Notes under the pieces: model-generated
Database searches by the model: none
Seen by the model: the letters and a program-made list of their open reading frames with translations, nothing else
Told to the model about the DNA's origin: nothing
Shown here: piece after piece, positions 23,982-32,826 of the stretch
How positions within the stretch are numbered: the stretch's first letter is position 1
Layout: each line of letters begins with the position of its first letter
Assembly: GCA_005884685.1 (NCBI GenBank)
Contig: VBAH01000035.1
Span: forward strand, 1-64,000
Reading direction: 5' to 3'
Source: Alphaproteobacteria bacterium
Lineage (GTDB): Bacteria; Pseudomonadota; Alphaproteobacteria; Rhizobiales; Xanthobacteraceae
Length of the DNA: 64,000 nucleotides
Translations under genes and position numbers: made by a program

Positions 23982-25789
23982 TAGCGGTCCTCCCAGCTCT
24001 TCGACAGCCGGATCGCGCTCAGGATGATGCCCGCCATCGAATAGGTTTGCGGAAAGTTGCCCCACAGCTCGTTTGTCACCGGATGCACGTCTTCCGACAT
24101 CAGCCCGTAGCTGTTGCGCAGCTTGAGCGCGTCGGTAAACATGTCACGCGCATCCTGTTTTCGGCCAATCGCCCACAAGGCGTCCACCAGCCAGAAGCGA
24201 CAAATCACAAAGGCCGTCTCGGGTAATCCGAAATCGTCGGCACTTGTATAGCGCATAACGTTCAGATCGCGCTTAAGTTCACGCTCGATTGCATTGACGG
24301 TGGAGACAAAACGCGGGTCCGCGGCCTCCACGGCCCCCAATTCGGGCAGCAACAGCACGCTGGCGTCGAGATCGTCCGACCCGAACGCCGCCGTGAAGGC
24401 CTGGCGCTCGGGATTCCATGCCTTTTCCAGCATCTCGCGGTGGATCCGCTGCGCGTGCCCCCCCCAGTAGTTCGCGCGCTCGTCGAGCCCGAGATGTGCC
24501 GCGATCGCCTCCAGCCGCTGGCAGCCCGCCCAGCACATCGAGACCGAGTGGGTATGGATGCGCTTGCGGCCGCGGTACTCCCAGATGCCGGCGTCGGGCT
24601 CAAAGGCGAGCTTGGCCGCCATTTCGCCGAGCGGCTCAAGCCGGCGGAACAGGTTCTCGTCGCCCATCTGCGGCAGGCGGCGGTCGAAGAACATCGGCGT
24701 CGCCGCCAGGATCGCGCTGCCATACGTGTCGTGCTGGTTCTGCGCGACCGCCGCATTGCCGATCCGCACCGGCCCGTCGCCGCGGTAGCCTTTGAGGTCC
24801 GGCACGGTCTGCTCGTCGATCGGATCGGTCGAGACGATGCTGTAGACCGGCTGCAGCTCGCCATTGTGCCCGGTCACGATGGTCAGGATGTAGTTGATGT
24901 AGTTTTCCATCGTGTGCGAAGCGCCGATGCGGTTGAGCGAGCGCACCACGAAATAGGCGTCGCGCAGCCAGCAGAAACGGTAATCCCAGGTCCGCCCCGA
25001 TCCCGGCGCCTCCGGTATCGAGGTGGTGTGCGCCGCGATGATCGCGCCGGTTTCCTCGAAGGCGGAGACTTTCAGGGTGATCGCGGCACGGATCACCGCG
25101 TCCTGCCATTCGTAGGAAATGCCGAGCCGGCGGATCCATTCCTGCCAGTGGTCGCGTGTGCGGTCGACGAATTCGCGGCAAGTCGTCGAGAGATTGCCCT
25201 CGAACGGCGTGTCGGCGCCGAACACCATGCTGACCGGGCGCGACAGCACGAACGGGGATTCACGGTCGATATAGGCGAGCGGCGCATCGGTGGTGAGGCG
25301 GATCGCCTCGCTGCCGGTATAGCGGATGTGGTTGCTGGACAGGGCGCGCTGCATATTGGCATGGCCGTAACCCGCGGTCGGGCGGAACCGGATCGTGATG
25401 CGCGGCAGGCCGGCAATCGGCTCGATGAGGCGCATGAGCTGCGGCGGGCGGAACATGCGCCCGTACTGTTCGAAGCGCGGGGCAAAGTCGGTGATCCGCA
25501 CGGCGCTGCCCTGACGATCCGTCAGCACGGTGCTGACCATCGCGGTGTTGCGTACGTATTCGGAGTGCGCCGACACGAAGCCGTCGAGCACGACGTCGGT
25601 GAACCCCTTCTCCTCGTCGCCGGCGAGCAGGCGGCAGAACACCGGATCGCTGTCATAGCGCGGGAAGCACCACCACACGATCCGCGCCAGCGGATTGACC
25701 AGCGCGAGCGTGCGGCCGTTGCCGATCACCGCGAGATCGAGGTTCTGCTGGGCTGCGGCGATCTCGGCTTTCGGTTGGTGGACGTTCAT
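23963..25789 (-). CDS. Glycoside hydrolase family 15 protein (glucoamylase/trehalase-like)
   Basis: This 608-residue cytoplasmic GH15 enzyme begins with the N-terminal domain (LAVIGNGRTLALVNPLARIVWWCFPRYDS). The (alpha/alpha)6 barrel follows: TWDYRFCWLRDAYFVVRSLN, AQNQHDTYGSAILA, IWEYRGRKRIHTHSVSMCWAG, and GLPETAFVICRFWLVDAL. Bacterial GH15 members act on trehalose, maltose or glucans. Between otsB and otsA it is well placed to degrade trehalose or balance the pathway. Its ATG overlaps the otsB stop (ATGA), so synthesis is coupled. Confidence 0.9.
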   Translation of the reverse strand: MNVHQPKAEIAAAQQNLDLAVIGNGRTLALVNPLARIVWWCFPRYDSDPVFCRLLAGDEEKGFTDVVLDGFVSAHSEYVRNTAMVSTVLTDRQGSAVRITDFAPRFEQYGRMFRPPQLMRLIEPIAGLPRITIRFRPTAGYGHANMQRALSSNHIRYTGSEAIRLTTDAPLAYIDRESPFVLSRPVSMVFGADTPFEGNLSTTCREFVDRTRDHWQEWIRRLGISYEWQDAVIRAAITLKVSAFEETGAIIAAHTTSIPEAPGSGRTWDYRFCWLRDAYFVVRSLNRIGASHTMENYINYILTIVTGHNGELQPVYSIVSTDPIDEQTVPDLKGYRGDGPVRIGNAAVAQNQHDTYGSAILAATPMFFDRRLPQMGDENLFRRLEPLGEMAAKLAFEPDAGIWEYRGRKRIHTHSVSMCWAGCQRLEAIAAHLGLDERANYWGGHAQRIHREMLEKAWNPERQAFTAAFGSDDLDASVLLLPELGAVEAADPRFVSTVNAIERELKRDLNVMRYTSADDFGLPETAFVICRFWLVDALWAIGRKQDARDMFTDALKLRNSYGLMSEDVHPVTNELWGNFPQTYSMAGIILSAIRLSKSWEDRYWRGSS

Positions 25790-26529
25790 CGCTTCTCCCT
25801 GCCGCCCCGGACCATCTCGGCGATCCAGCGCCGTACGTCGGTCGGCGTCTCGAATGTGCCGGCAATACCCTCAACGTGACGGCCGACCGAGAAGCCGGTC
25901 CCGTCGAATTCAGGCATTACCTCGAACGCGGCTTCATCGGTCACGTCATCGCCGATGAAGATCGGCTTGCGACCCTTGAAAGGCTCGTGCTGCATCAGGT
26001 CGCGCACCGCGGTGCCCTTGTTGAACGAAGGCTGTTTCACCTCGACCACCGACTTGCCGGGCAGGATTTCCAGCCGCGCCGAGGTAAAGCGTGCGCAAAC
26101 CGCGCTCACCTCGTCGCGCACCTCATGCCCGAGATGCGGCGCGAGGCGATAGTGTACGGCAATCGAATAGCCCTTATCCTCAATCACCACGCCCGGCTTG
26201 TCGTCCGCAATGCTGGCAAGCTCGGCCTTGAGCGCCGGATCGAGGAAGGTGGTCGAGCGCCGCACGGTGCCGTCGCCGAGGCGCAATTCGGCGCCGTGAA
26301 CCGCGATGCTCGGGAGCTTCAGCGGCGTGAAAAACAAATCGAGTTCGGCGAGCGGCCGGCCGCTGACGAAGGCCAGCGCACCCCCGACCCGCTTGCTCAG
26401 GCGCTCCAGCGCCACCGTCAGGTCCGGCGGCACCACCACCTCCAGCGGCGTCGGCGCGAGATCGAGGATGGTGCCGTCCACGTCAAGCAGGATCGCTCTG
26501 GAAGGCAAGGTCACGGCGTCGATGAACAA
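25786..26529 (-). CDS. otsB: Trehalose-phosphatase
   Basis: This 247-residue HAD phosphatase removes phosphate from trehalose-6-phosphate. Motif I is ILLDVDGT (Asp17 and Asp19 from the chosen start), motif II lies in LAFVSGRPL, and motif IV in PIFIGDDVTDEAAFE. The start chosen is TTG with GGAG upstream. The frame extends to 26697 but that part is antisense to the next gene. With this start the length agrees with the family (about 250-270 residues). It is the first gene of the trehalose operon, a usual response to desiccation or osmotic stress in rhizobia. Confidence 0.92.
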   Translation of the reverse strand: MFIDAVTLPSRAILLDVDGTILDLAPTPLEVVVPPDLTVALERLSKRVGGALAFVSGRPLAELDLFFTPLKLPSIAVHGAELRLGDGTVRRSTTFLDPALKAELASIADDKPGVVIEDKGYSIAVHYRLAPHLGHEVRDEVSAVCARFTSARLEILPGKSVVEVKQPSFNKGTAVRDLMQHEPFKGRKPIFIGDDVTDEAAFEVMPEFDGTGFSVGRHVEGIAGTFETPTDVRRWIAEMVRGGREKR

Positions 26530-26596
26530 TTCGCGCTCCGGATTGCGATGTTTGATGAATACAGGTGGTGCGGCAACGCCGCCGAGAGGCGGAAAA

Positions 26597-27682
26597 CTAG
26601 CGGGACAGGACTTCAATTTCCCGGTCGAAGCCTGGTTCCACCTTGAATTTTCCGTTGTAGACCTTGCCTTCGTTGCGCGCGACCACCGAATACTCACCTT
26701 CGGCCAAAATCACCTTGGGAAAGGCGCCGGTCGCCTCCTTCACGACGTCGCCGCCGGGCGTGAGCACCGACCACTGGGTATTGGCGAGGGCCTCGCCGCC
26801 GCGCTCGTTGACGAGCTTGAGCGTAATCACCGCGGCGCGGTGGTTGACCACCACGTCGGTCAGCTTGCCGGCCTGCACGCGGATGTCGGAGCGAACCGTG
26901 GCGTTGCTGTCGCCGTAGTTCGACACGACGTGATAGGTGCCCTCGGGCAGCAGCAGGACGTCGGTGCTAGCCACACCGGACGCAAGGGGGCGCTTGTCCT
27001 CGCCCTCGAACTGGCTGCCGCGGAAAATGTCGAAGGTGATCTGGCCGGCCGGGATGCGGCTGTCGCCGACGCGACCTTCGAACCGCGCACCGCCGGCAAC
27101 CAGTTCGAATGTCTCGCGCACCGTTTCGGAGCGAAGCTGCACCTTCTTCGCCGCAGTCGCGAGCCCGAAGCCGACATGCACCACATAGCCGCCGGGCGGC
27201 AGCACGAAGATCGGCGCCGCCGCGCGCTCCTCGCGCAGCAGGCGGAAAATACCGCTCGCATCCGGCCTGTCGGCATACACGCGCCAATGCAGCCCGCCGG
27301 TGATCGCAGGCGGCTCCTTGCCGAAGCGCGCATTGACCATCAGCGCGACCTGCCCCGCCGGCACCATTGGCACGCTGGGCGTCACGGTCGCGGCTGGCGG
27401 GGGTGCGGGAGGTGCCGGCGGCAGCGCGACCGGCTGTGCTGATGGCGGTGCCAGTTGCAGCGGACTTGCCGGCGTCTGGGGGGCGAGCACGCCTGACGAG
27501 CTGCCGGGCGGCATCAGGTTCTGGCTCGGCCCGATCGAGCCGGGCGGACGTGGAATGGAGTCGAATCCGGGCGGCGGGGTCTGCGCGTCAGCGTGCGGCG
27601 CGATCATCTGCGCGCATGCCACGACCAGCGCCGCCATGAAGGGGCGGCCCCATGGCGCGGGGACGGTGCGAATGCCGGTCAT
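26597..27682 (-). CDS. Secreted protein with Pro-rich linker and beta-sandwich-like repeats
   Basis: This 361-residue protein has a signal peptide (about 1-33, ending HADAQ). A 75-residue Pro/Ala/Ser-rich linker follows, then roughly three beta-rich units, each with a pattern like FVLPPGGYVVHVGFG, VLLLPEGTYHVVSNYG and VILAEGEYSVVARNEGKVYN. The repeated P/AEGxYxVxxxxG pattern resembles carboxypeptidase-regulatory or PEGA-type domains of cell-surface proteins. The molecular role is unknown. It lies 67 bp upstream of otsB on the same strand and may share its transcript. Confidence 0.6.
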   Translation of the reverse strand: MTGIRTVPAPWGRPFMAALVVACAQMIAPHADAQTPPPGFDSIPRPPGSIGPSQNLMPPGSSSGVLAPQTPASPLQLAPPSAQPVALPPAPPAPPPAATVTPSVPMVPAGQVALMVNARFGKEPPAITGGLHWRVYADRPDASGIFRLLREERAAAPIFVLPPGGYVVHVGFGLATAAKKVQLRSETVRETFELVAGGARFEGRVGDSRIPAGQITFDIFRGSQFEGEDKRPLASGVASTDVLLLPEGTYHVVSNYGDSNATVRSDIRVQAGKLTDVVVNHRAAVITLKLVNERGGEALANTQWSVLTPGGDVVKEATGAFPKVILAEGEYSVVARNEGKVYNGKFKVEPGFDREIEVLSR

Positions 27683-27784
27683 TGCCCCCCCTTTACCGCC
27701 GAAAATCTGGCGAATTCAAGCCGTTCACCGTTGTTTGTCATGACTTCGGGGGCGTGATACGCGCAAATGACTGCGGAGTGCCGA

Positions 27785-28354
27785 ATGCCCGACGCGATCG
27801 ACCTGCTCAAGACCAGACGGTCGGTAAAACCGATCGAGTTGACGGGCCCGGGCCCCGCTGCGGCCGAGCTCGACACGCTTTTGACGGTTGCCGCGCGCGT
27901 GCCTGATCATGGCAAGCTCACGCCGTGGCGCTTCATCGTGTTCCACGGCGACGCCCGGCTCAAAGCCGGCGAGGCGATCGAGCGCATGTTCAAGGCTGAT
28001 CATCCCGCGGCGACCGGCGACCAGCTCGCGTTCGAGCGCAATCGTCTCGCCCGCGCCCCGCTGGTGATCGCCGTGGTCAGCCGCGCGGCGCCGCATGTGA
28101 AGATCCCCGAATGGGAGCAGGTGCTCTCGGCCGGTGCTGCCGCAATGAATCTCGTCACCGCCGCTCATGCCCTCGGCTTCGCGGCGAACTGGATCACCGA
28201 GTGGTACGCCTACGACCGCCGTGTGCTCGACGCGCTCGGCATCGGCGCAAGCGAAAAGATCGCCGGCTTCGTGCACATCGGCCGGCCGGTCAAGCCGCCG
28301 GACGATCGCCCCCGTCCGCCGCTCGAAGAAATCGTCACGCATTTCGGCAGTTAG
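27785..28354 (+). CDS. Nitroreductase family protein (YdjA-like)
   Basis: This 189-residue FMN-dependent oxidoreductase has the FMN-phosphate contact KTRRSVKPIE at the N-terminus, ARVPDHGKLTPWRFIVF, and SAGAAAMNLVTAAHALGFAANW in the middle. It ends IGRPVKPPDDRPRPPLEEIV. Such enzymes reduce nitro groups or quinones with NAD(P)H. The ATG at 27785 was chosen, with GGAG upstream, over the ATG at 27767. It precedes a flavin reductase gene by 12 bp, probably in one operon. Confidence 0.88.
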   Translation: MPDAIDLLKTRRSVKPIELTGPGPAAAELDTLLTVAARVPDHGKLTPWRFIVFHGDARLKAGEAIERMFKADHPAATGDQLAFERNRLARAPLVIAVVSRAAPHVKIPEWEQVLSAGAAAMNLVTAAHALGFAANWITEWYAYDRRVLDALGIGASEKIAGFVHIGRPVKPPDDRPRPPLEEIVTHFGS

Positions 28355-28366
28355 GGTTTATCGCTC

Positions 28367-29017
28367 ATGTTCTACACGACCGAGAAAAACGACCACGGCC
28401 TGCCGCACGATCCATTCAAGGCGATCGTCGCGCCGCGTCCGATCGGCTGGATCACCTCGATGAGCGCCAGCGGCGCGATCAATCTCGCCCCCTACTCCTA
28501 CTTCAACGGCGTGCATTCCAGGCCGCCGATGGTGATGTTCGCCTCCGAGGGCCACAAGGACTCGCTCGCGTTCGTGGAAGAGACAAAAGAGTTCGTCTGC
28601 AACCTCGCGACCTGGGATCTGCGCGACCAGATGAATCAGACCTCGGCGCCCTACCCGCGCGGCATGAATGAGCTGACCGAAGCGGGCCTCACGCCCGCGC
28701 CGTGCCGCCTCGTCAAGCCGCCGCGCGTCGCCGAAGCGCCGTGCGCGCTCGAATGCAAGTGGCTGCAGACCGTCGCGCTCAACGATCTCGACGGCCGGCC
28801 GGTCGATGGCTGGGTCGTGTTCGGACGCGTCGTCGGCGTGCACATCGACGAGCGCTACATCCGCAACGGTCTGCTCGACACGGCAGCGATGAAGCCGATC
28901 GCGCGCGGCGGCTATCACGATTACTCGGTGGTGACCGAGAGCTTCACGATGCGGCGCCCGACCAGCGTCAGCGATCCGGCCGCGCAGCCGCGTACTGCGG
29001 AGCCCGCAAAGGCTTGA
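28367..29017 (+). CDS. Flavin reductase-like (flavoredoxin family) protein
   Basis: This 216-residue protein has a split-barrel FMN-binding fold: DPFKAIVAPRPIGWITSMSA, INLAPYSYFNGVHSRPPMVM, and KEFVCNLATWDLRDQMNQTS. The family binds FMN and either supplies reduced flavin or acts as an electron carrier. It follows the nitroreductase gene by 12 bp, so flavin supply and use are probably coupled. The substrate is unknown. Confidence 0.88.
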   Translation: MFYTTEKNDHGLPHDPFKAIVAPRPIGWITSMSASGAINLAPYSYFNGVHSRPPMVMFASEGHKDSLAFVEETKEFVCNLATWDLRDQMNQTSAPYPRGMNELTEAGLTPAPCRLVKPPRVAEAPCALECKWLQTVALNDLDGRPVDGWVVFGRVVGVHIDERYIRNGLLDTAAMKPIARGGYHDYSVVTESFTMRRPTSVSDPAAQPRTAEPAKA

Positions 29018-29158
29018 GCGAGATGGAACTTGGGTTCCAAACGCGCGTTAGCCTCCCGCCAGGCCAGTCTCGCCGCTGCTTTTTTCACCATAACAGCGCG
29101 AAAGGTTTGCGCGCCGCGAGGCGCGGGCGGACGATTGCCGGCATGAAAGGACCGTGCG

Positions 29159-30154
29159 GTGTTTCACTTTCTCCGGCGCAACGGGCAGAACGGCGACCAG
29201 GCGCTGGGGACGATTGACGTGGCTGCGCCCAGCTCACAGCGCCCGACCATCGGATTGGCCCTCGGCGGCGGCGCGGCGCGCGGCTTTGCCCATATCGGCG
29301 TCATCCGTACGCTGATCACGCGCGGCTACACCCCCGACATCATCGCGGGCACCTCGTTCGGCGCGATCGTCGGCGCCTGCTACGCGGCCGGCAAGCTCGA
29401 CGATATCGAGCAATGGGGGCTCGGCCTCACGCGCCGCCGCATACTGTCCTATCTCGACGTGAACTTCAGCGGCACGGGCCTGCTCAGCGGCGGACGTCTC
29501 GCCGAGAAGCTGAGCGCGGCACTGGGCGACACCAAGATCGAAGAGCTGCCGATCCGCTTCGGCGCGATCGCGACCGAGATCGGCACCGGTCACGAAATCT
29601 GGATCACGCGGGGGCGGGTCGCCGAAGCCGTGCGCGCGTCCTATGCGCTGCCCGGCATCTTCCCCGCGGTGCAGGTCGGCCAACGCTGGCTGATGGATGG
29701 CGCGCTGGTCAATCCGGTGCCGGTGTCGGTCGCACGCGCGCTCGGCGCGCGCGTGGTGATCGCCGTCAACGTCAACACCGACATGTTCGGACGCGGCACC
29801 ACGATCCACGATCACGGCGCCGACCCGGACCCCGAACCCCCGCTGGAAGAAGAAGTCGCAAACCGCGGCCTGCTTGGCCGCTTCGGCGCCGAGAAGTCGG
29901 CCAAGCGCCGTTTCCTCGGCACCCCATCGCGCCCCGGCCTTTCCAGCGTGATGGTCGAGGCGTTCAACGTGATGCAGGACCGCATCACGCGCGCGCGGCT
30001 GGCCGGCGATCCGCCCGACGTGCTGATCAGCCCGCGCATCGGCCGCATCGGATTGTTCGACTTCCACCGCGCCGAGGAAGCCATCGCCATCGGCGCGGAC
30101 GCGGCCGAAAAAGCGCTCGAGCCGTTCGACGATATCGTGGCCGCGCTGGCGTGA
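29159..30154 (+). CDS. Patatin-like phospholipase family protein
   Basis: This 331-residue protein has the patatin catalytic dyad: the oxyanion loop GGGAARGFAH, nucleophile elbow GTSFG (Ser66) and DGALVNPVP (Asp180). The start is GTG, preceded by AAGGA. The C-terminal 130 residues include an acidic linker (DPDPEPPLEEE) and a helical tail. Family members are lipid acyl hydrolases of the NTE/RssA type, usually at the inner face of the membrane. The length is typical of RssA-like proteins plus a tail. No signal peptide is seen. Confidence 0.9.
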   Translation: MFHFLRRNGQNGDQALGTIDVAAPSSQRPTIGLALGGGAARGFAHIGVIRTLITRGYTPDIIAGTSFGAIVGACYAAGKLDDIEQWGLGLTRRRILSYLDVNFSGTGLLSGGRLAEKLSAALGDTKIEELPIRFGAIATEIGTGHEIWITRGRVAEAVRASYALPGIFPAVQVGQRWLMDGALVNPVPVSVARALGARVVIAVNVNTDMFGRGTTIHDHGADPDPEPPLEEEVANRGLLGRFGAEKSAKRRFLGTPSRPGLSSVMVEAFNVMQDRITRARLAGDPPDVLISPRIGRIGLFDFHRAEEAIAIGADAAEKALEPFDDIVAALA

Positions 30155-30159
30155 CTGGT

Positions 30160-30332
30160 GTCCGGTAGGCGACGCAGCACCGTAGCCGACGCAGCGCGTC
30201 GGCGTTCTAAGCCGCGTAGCGGCCTGATGGTGCTGCTTCGCAGATACGGGAGCGCACAAACTCGGAGTTCTCAACGGTCCCGGTTCAGCAGCGCATCATT
30301 TCATGCTGCGCTGCGCCCGGGACACACAGCAA
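30160..30332. repeat. Imperfect palindromic repeats between patatin and CBS genes
   Basis: Two inverted-repeat units fill this gap. One is built on GACGCAGCGCGTCGGCG and GCAGCACC/GGTGCTGC arms. A second (30278-30327) pairs GTCCCGGTTCAGCAGCGC with GCGCTGCGCCCGGGAC. They resemble the other extragenic palindromes of this window but differ in sequence. Confidence 0.5.
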
Positions 30333-30764
30333 TCACGCCGTCGCGATGTACTCGCGCAGCGCGTTGCTCTCGCCCTCGATCTCCTCGACACGGTATTTCA
30401 CCACGTCGCCGATCGAGATGACGCCGACCAGCCTGCCCTGCTCCACGACGGGAAGATGGCGGAACTTGCCTTCCGTCATGCGCTCCATGATGAAGGCGAC
30501 CGTGTCGGCCTCGGTGCAGGTGGTGACCTTGCGCGTCATCACGGCGGCGACATTGTCGTCGAGTGCCGGGTGTCCACGCTCGGCCAGCGTGCGCACGATA
30601 TCGCGCTCGGACAGAATGCCGGCAACGCGGTTCTCAGGCCCGGTGACAACGATTGCGCCGATGCGGCGCGCTGCGAGCAGCTTGACCGCCGCCGAAAGCG
30701 TGGCGGTCGGCGCGATGGTGACAACGTCGCCGCCCTTGCGCGACAGGATTGCTTTGACCGTCAT
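30333..30764 (-). CDS. Tandem CBS domain protein
   Basis: This 143-residue protein is made of two CBS motifs: TVKAILSRKGGDVVTIAPTA to RVAGILSERDIVRTL, then VAAVMTRKVTTCTEADTVAF to RLVGVISIGDVVKYRVEEIE. CBS pairs bind adenine nucleotides and sense energy status. The ATG at 30764 has AGGAGG seven bases upstream. The GTG two codons earlier lies inside that site and is excluded. Stand-alone CBS proteins of this length are common in alphaproteobacteria and often stress-linked. Confidence 0.9.
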   Translation of the reverse strand: MTVKAILSRKGGDVVTIAPTATLSAAVKLLAARRIGAIVVTGPENRVAGILSERDIVRTLAERGHPALDDNVAAVMTRKVTTCTEADTVAFIMERMTEGKFRHLPVVEQGRLVGVISIGDVVKYRVEEIEGESNALREYIATA

Positions 30765-30928
30765 GGGCACCTCCTTGGGAAGCGCTCATGCAGCAACGCC
30801 AAACGTTCGTCGCCCCCGAACCTTCAGAACGCCCCGACGAACGCTTCAACGTTCGCTGCCTGGCGCCGTGACTCAAAAGGTAGGCCCGAATGGTGGCCGC
30901 GGCAAGGTCGCCTTTGAGCGACGCACTC

Positions 30929-31004
30929 TCCGCTCATTCCCGCGCAAGCGGGAATCCGGGGTCAGCGGCCGGGTCCCTGCTTTCGCGGGGACGAGCGGAA
31001 GGAA
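30929..31004. repeat. Family A palindromic repeat, copy 2
   Basis: CATTCCCGCGCAAGCGGGAAT is followed 20 bp later by CCCTGCTTTCGCGGGGACGAG. The two hairpin modules are the same as at 100-176 but in the reverse order. It lies between the CBS and rhomboid genes. Confidence 0.75.
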
Positions 31005-31009
31005 GGATT

Positions 31010-31768
31010 CTAGTGCAGCGTCGGCTGATCGGGCTCGGATGCCGCCCCGGCGGGCTGCGCCTTGACCGGATCAAACAGCGGAAAGGCAAGCAGCCCGGCG
31101 AGGAAGCCGCCGATATGCGCCTGCCAGGCGATCGCCTGCTCGCCGCCGTCGAGTGACAGCGAGCCGATGCCGAACAGGAGATTGAGCGCGAACCAGACGC
31201 CGAGAAAGGCCAGCACGCGCGGATCGCGCAGCACCGCGGTGAGCGGCAGTGCCGGCACGCGGTAGGCGGCATCGTCGCGCCCGAGCAATCCGAGCGGGCC
31301 GGAACGCTGGAACGCAAAGCGCATCGCCGCGGCCATGAAGCCCGAGATCGAGGCCGACGCTCCCACCATCGGCACGAACGCGTTGCTGTGGGTCGCGAGA
31401 TGCGCGGCCGCGCCCGCGGCCGACGTGACGGCAAAGAACGCGAGATAACGTGCCGCGCCGAAGCGGCGCGCGACCGGCGTGCCGAACGCGAGCAGCCAAA
31501 CACTATTGAGCCCGAGATGCGTCCAGTCGCCGTGAATCAGCGCATAGGTCACGAAGGTCCAGATTTCCGCACCGAGCCCTCCCGGCACCGCGCCCTGCGC
31601 CAGCACGGTCGCGTCGTAGCGCGCCGGGATGAACGAGAACAACAGCAGGAGCTGGATATCCTGCTCCGGCGTCAGCACCCAGGTGCGCAGTGCATGGATG
31701 ATCACGAGCACCGCGATCGTCGCGGTCACGACGGTGGGCACGTTGAAGATCGGTTCGGAGGTTCGCAA
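31010..31768 (-). CDS. Rhomboid family intramembrane serine protease
   Basis: This 252-residue protein has about six membrane helices. Rhomboid signatures are HGDWTHLGLNSVWLLAFG in helix 2 and the loop before it, VGASASISGFMAA with Ser138 as the likely nucleophile (GxSx, though the usual Gly after it is Ala), and WQAHIGGFLAG with the catalytic His. It would cleave membrane proteins within the bilayer. The TTG at 31768, with AGGTGG five bases upstream, is preferred. The frame extends to 31939 through a terminator hairpin, which cannot be coding. Confidence 0.87.
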   Translation of the reverse strand: MRTSEPIFNVPTVVTATIAVLVIIHALRTWVLTPEQDIQLLLLFSFIPARYDATVLAQGAVPGGLGAEIWTFVTYALIHGDWTHLGLNSVWLLAFGTPVARRFGAARYLAFFAVTSAAGAAAHLATHSNAFVPMVGASASISGFMAAAMRFAFQRSGPLGLLGRDDAAYRVPALPLTAVLRDPRVLAFLGVWFALNLLFGIGSLSLDGGEQAIAWQAHIGGFLAGLLAFPLFDPVKAQPAGAASEPDQPTLH

Positions 31769-31831
31769 GCAATCCACCTGTCGGGCGCCGGGGTGACATA
31801 GGCCGCGCGGTCCGGCGCGGCAAGCCGACAA

Positions 31832-31862
31832 AAAAAGGGAGGGCACTCGGCCCTCCCTTCCA
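31832..31862 (-). terminator. Rho-independent terminator of the short gene
   Basis: On the minus strand, AAGGGAGGG pairs with CCCTCCCTT across a short loop and is followed directly by a run of T residues (CCCTTTTTTTG). It lies 20 bp after the stop of the 58-codon frame at 31882-32058 and upstream of the rhomboid gene. It therefore marks the end of a separate short transcript. Confidence 0.85.
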
Positions 31863-31881
31863 GCATGGCGTCGGGTGAAGG

Positions 31882-32058
31882 TTAACCCGTCACGTCCGCA
31901 CGCCTCCCCTGGAGCCAAAACGTTTCCGCCGACAGCCATGTGGCGGTGTGGATCGCCGCGACCTTAAGCGCACCGCATCCGCCTGCCAACGCGATCGCGG
32001 AAATAACCCTAACCGCGGTGGGCGCCGCAGATTCACCGTCTGCCGCCTTGTGCGGCAC
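31882..32058 (-). CDS. Short hypothetical protein (58 residues) with dedicated terminator
   Basis: A GTG-initiated frame encodes VPHKAADGESAAPT, then a hydrophobic stretch VRVISAIALAGGCGALKVAA, then IHTATWLSAETFWLQGRR and ADVTG. It ends 20 bp before a strong intrinsic terminator on the same strand, which shows that a transcript ends here. The amino-acid make-up is sensible while the overlapping frames are Arg/Pro-rich. One membrane-like segment is likely. No family was recognised. A non-coding RNA ending at the same terminator is the main alternative. Confidence 0.55.
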   Translation of the reverse strand: MPHKAADGESAAPTAVRVISAIALAGGCGALKVAAIHTATWLSAETFWLQGRRADVTG

Positions 32059-32161
32059 ACGCCCTGCTCATTCCCCCGCAACGCATCGGCCACGCGCCCG
32101 GCGCTGTCCTGAAAGGGGACGGCGCAGGCGCAATCCGGGACGACGCGGTGTGGAGGACGAC

Positions 32162-32737
32162 ATGAAGCAGGCGTCAAGCCGCGAGCTGTTTGGCTACTGG
32201 ACTGCACGGCGCGGCACGCGGGCCGCGCCGGAACGCGGCGAGATCGAGCCGGGCGCCATCCGCCGCGTGCTCGGCGACGTCTTCGTTCTTGAGTTCGATC
32301 GGCGCACCGGTCATCCGTTCCGCCTCGCGGGAACGCGCGTATGCGCGCTGTTCGGACGCGAACTGAAGAACGAGTCGTTCCTCGATCTGTGGGACGAGGA
32401 GACGCGCGCACCGCTTGCGCAGCTCGTCGCCGTGGTTGCCGACGAGGCGACCGGCGTGGTCGCAGCCGCAAAGGGGCGCACCGGCGAGGGCTTGCCGCAG
32501 GATCTGGAGCTGATCCTTCTTCCGCTCGCGCATCGTGGCAGTACCCACGCGCGGATGATCGGCGCGCTCAGTCCGCTCGCCGCGCCGTTCTGGCTCGGCA
32601 CCTCGCAGCTCGGCGCGCTGACGCTCGGCACCGTGCGCCACCTCGATCCGGCGCTGGAAACGCTCGGCTCCGCAAGGCTCGCCGCCGGCGCGTCCCGCCG
32701 CGCCATCTTCACGGTGCACGAAGGCGGCCGCGCCTGA
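32162..32737 (+). CDS. PAS domain-containing protein (PAS_5-like)
   Basis: This 191-residue soluble protein has the shape of the alphaproteobacterial PAS_5 family: ELFGYWTARRGTRAAPERGE, IEPGAIRRVLGDVFVLEFDR, HPFRLAGTRVCALFGRELKN and LPQDLELILLPLAHRGSTHA. The ATG has GGAGG eight bases upstream. These proteins are single sensory-like domains without an output kinase, often near PilZ genes. The next gene is a PilZ protein (90 bp away), suggesting a link to cyclic-di-GMP-related surface behaviour, which is inference. Confidence 0.8.
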   Translation: MKQASSRELFGYWTARRGTRAAPERGEIEPGAIRRVLGDVFVLEFDRRTGHPFRLAGTRVCALFGRELKNESFLDLWDEETRAPLAQLVAVVADEATGVVAAAKGRTGEGLPQDLELILLPLAHRGSTHARMIGALSPLAAPFWLGTSQLGALTLGTVRHLDPALETLGSARLAAGASRRAIFTVHEGGRA

Positions 32738-32826
32738 CCTGCGAAGGCACGGTCCACTAACAAAGCCTTAACTATGCAAGGCTTAGGCTTTTGCGCCGCC
32801 AGTGTGGAATGCGGCGGAGATCACGC

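Noticed and set aside
31769-31939. N-terminal extension of the rhomboid gene
   Set aside because: It would run through the intrinsic terminator hairpin and T-run, which cannot be both. The TTG at 31768 has a good ribosome site.
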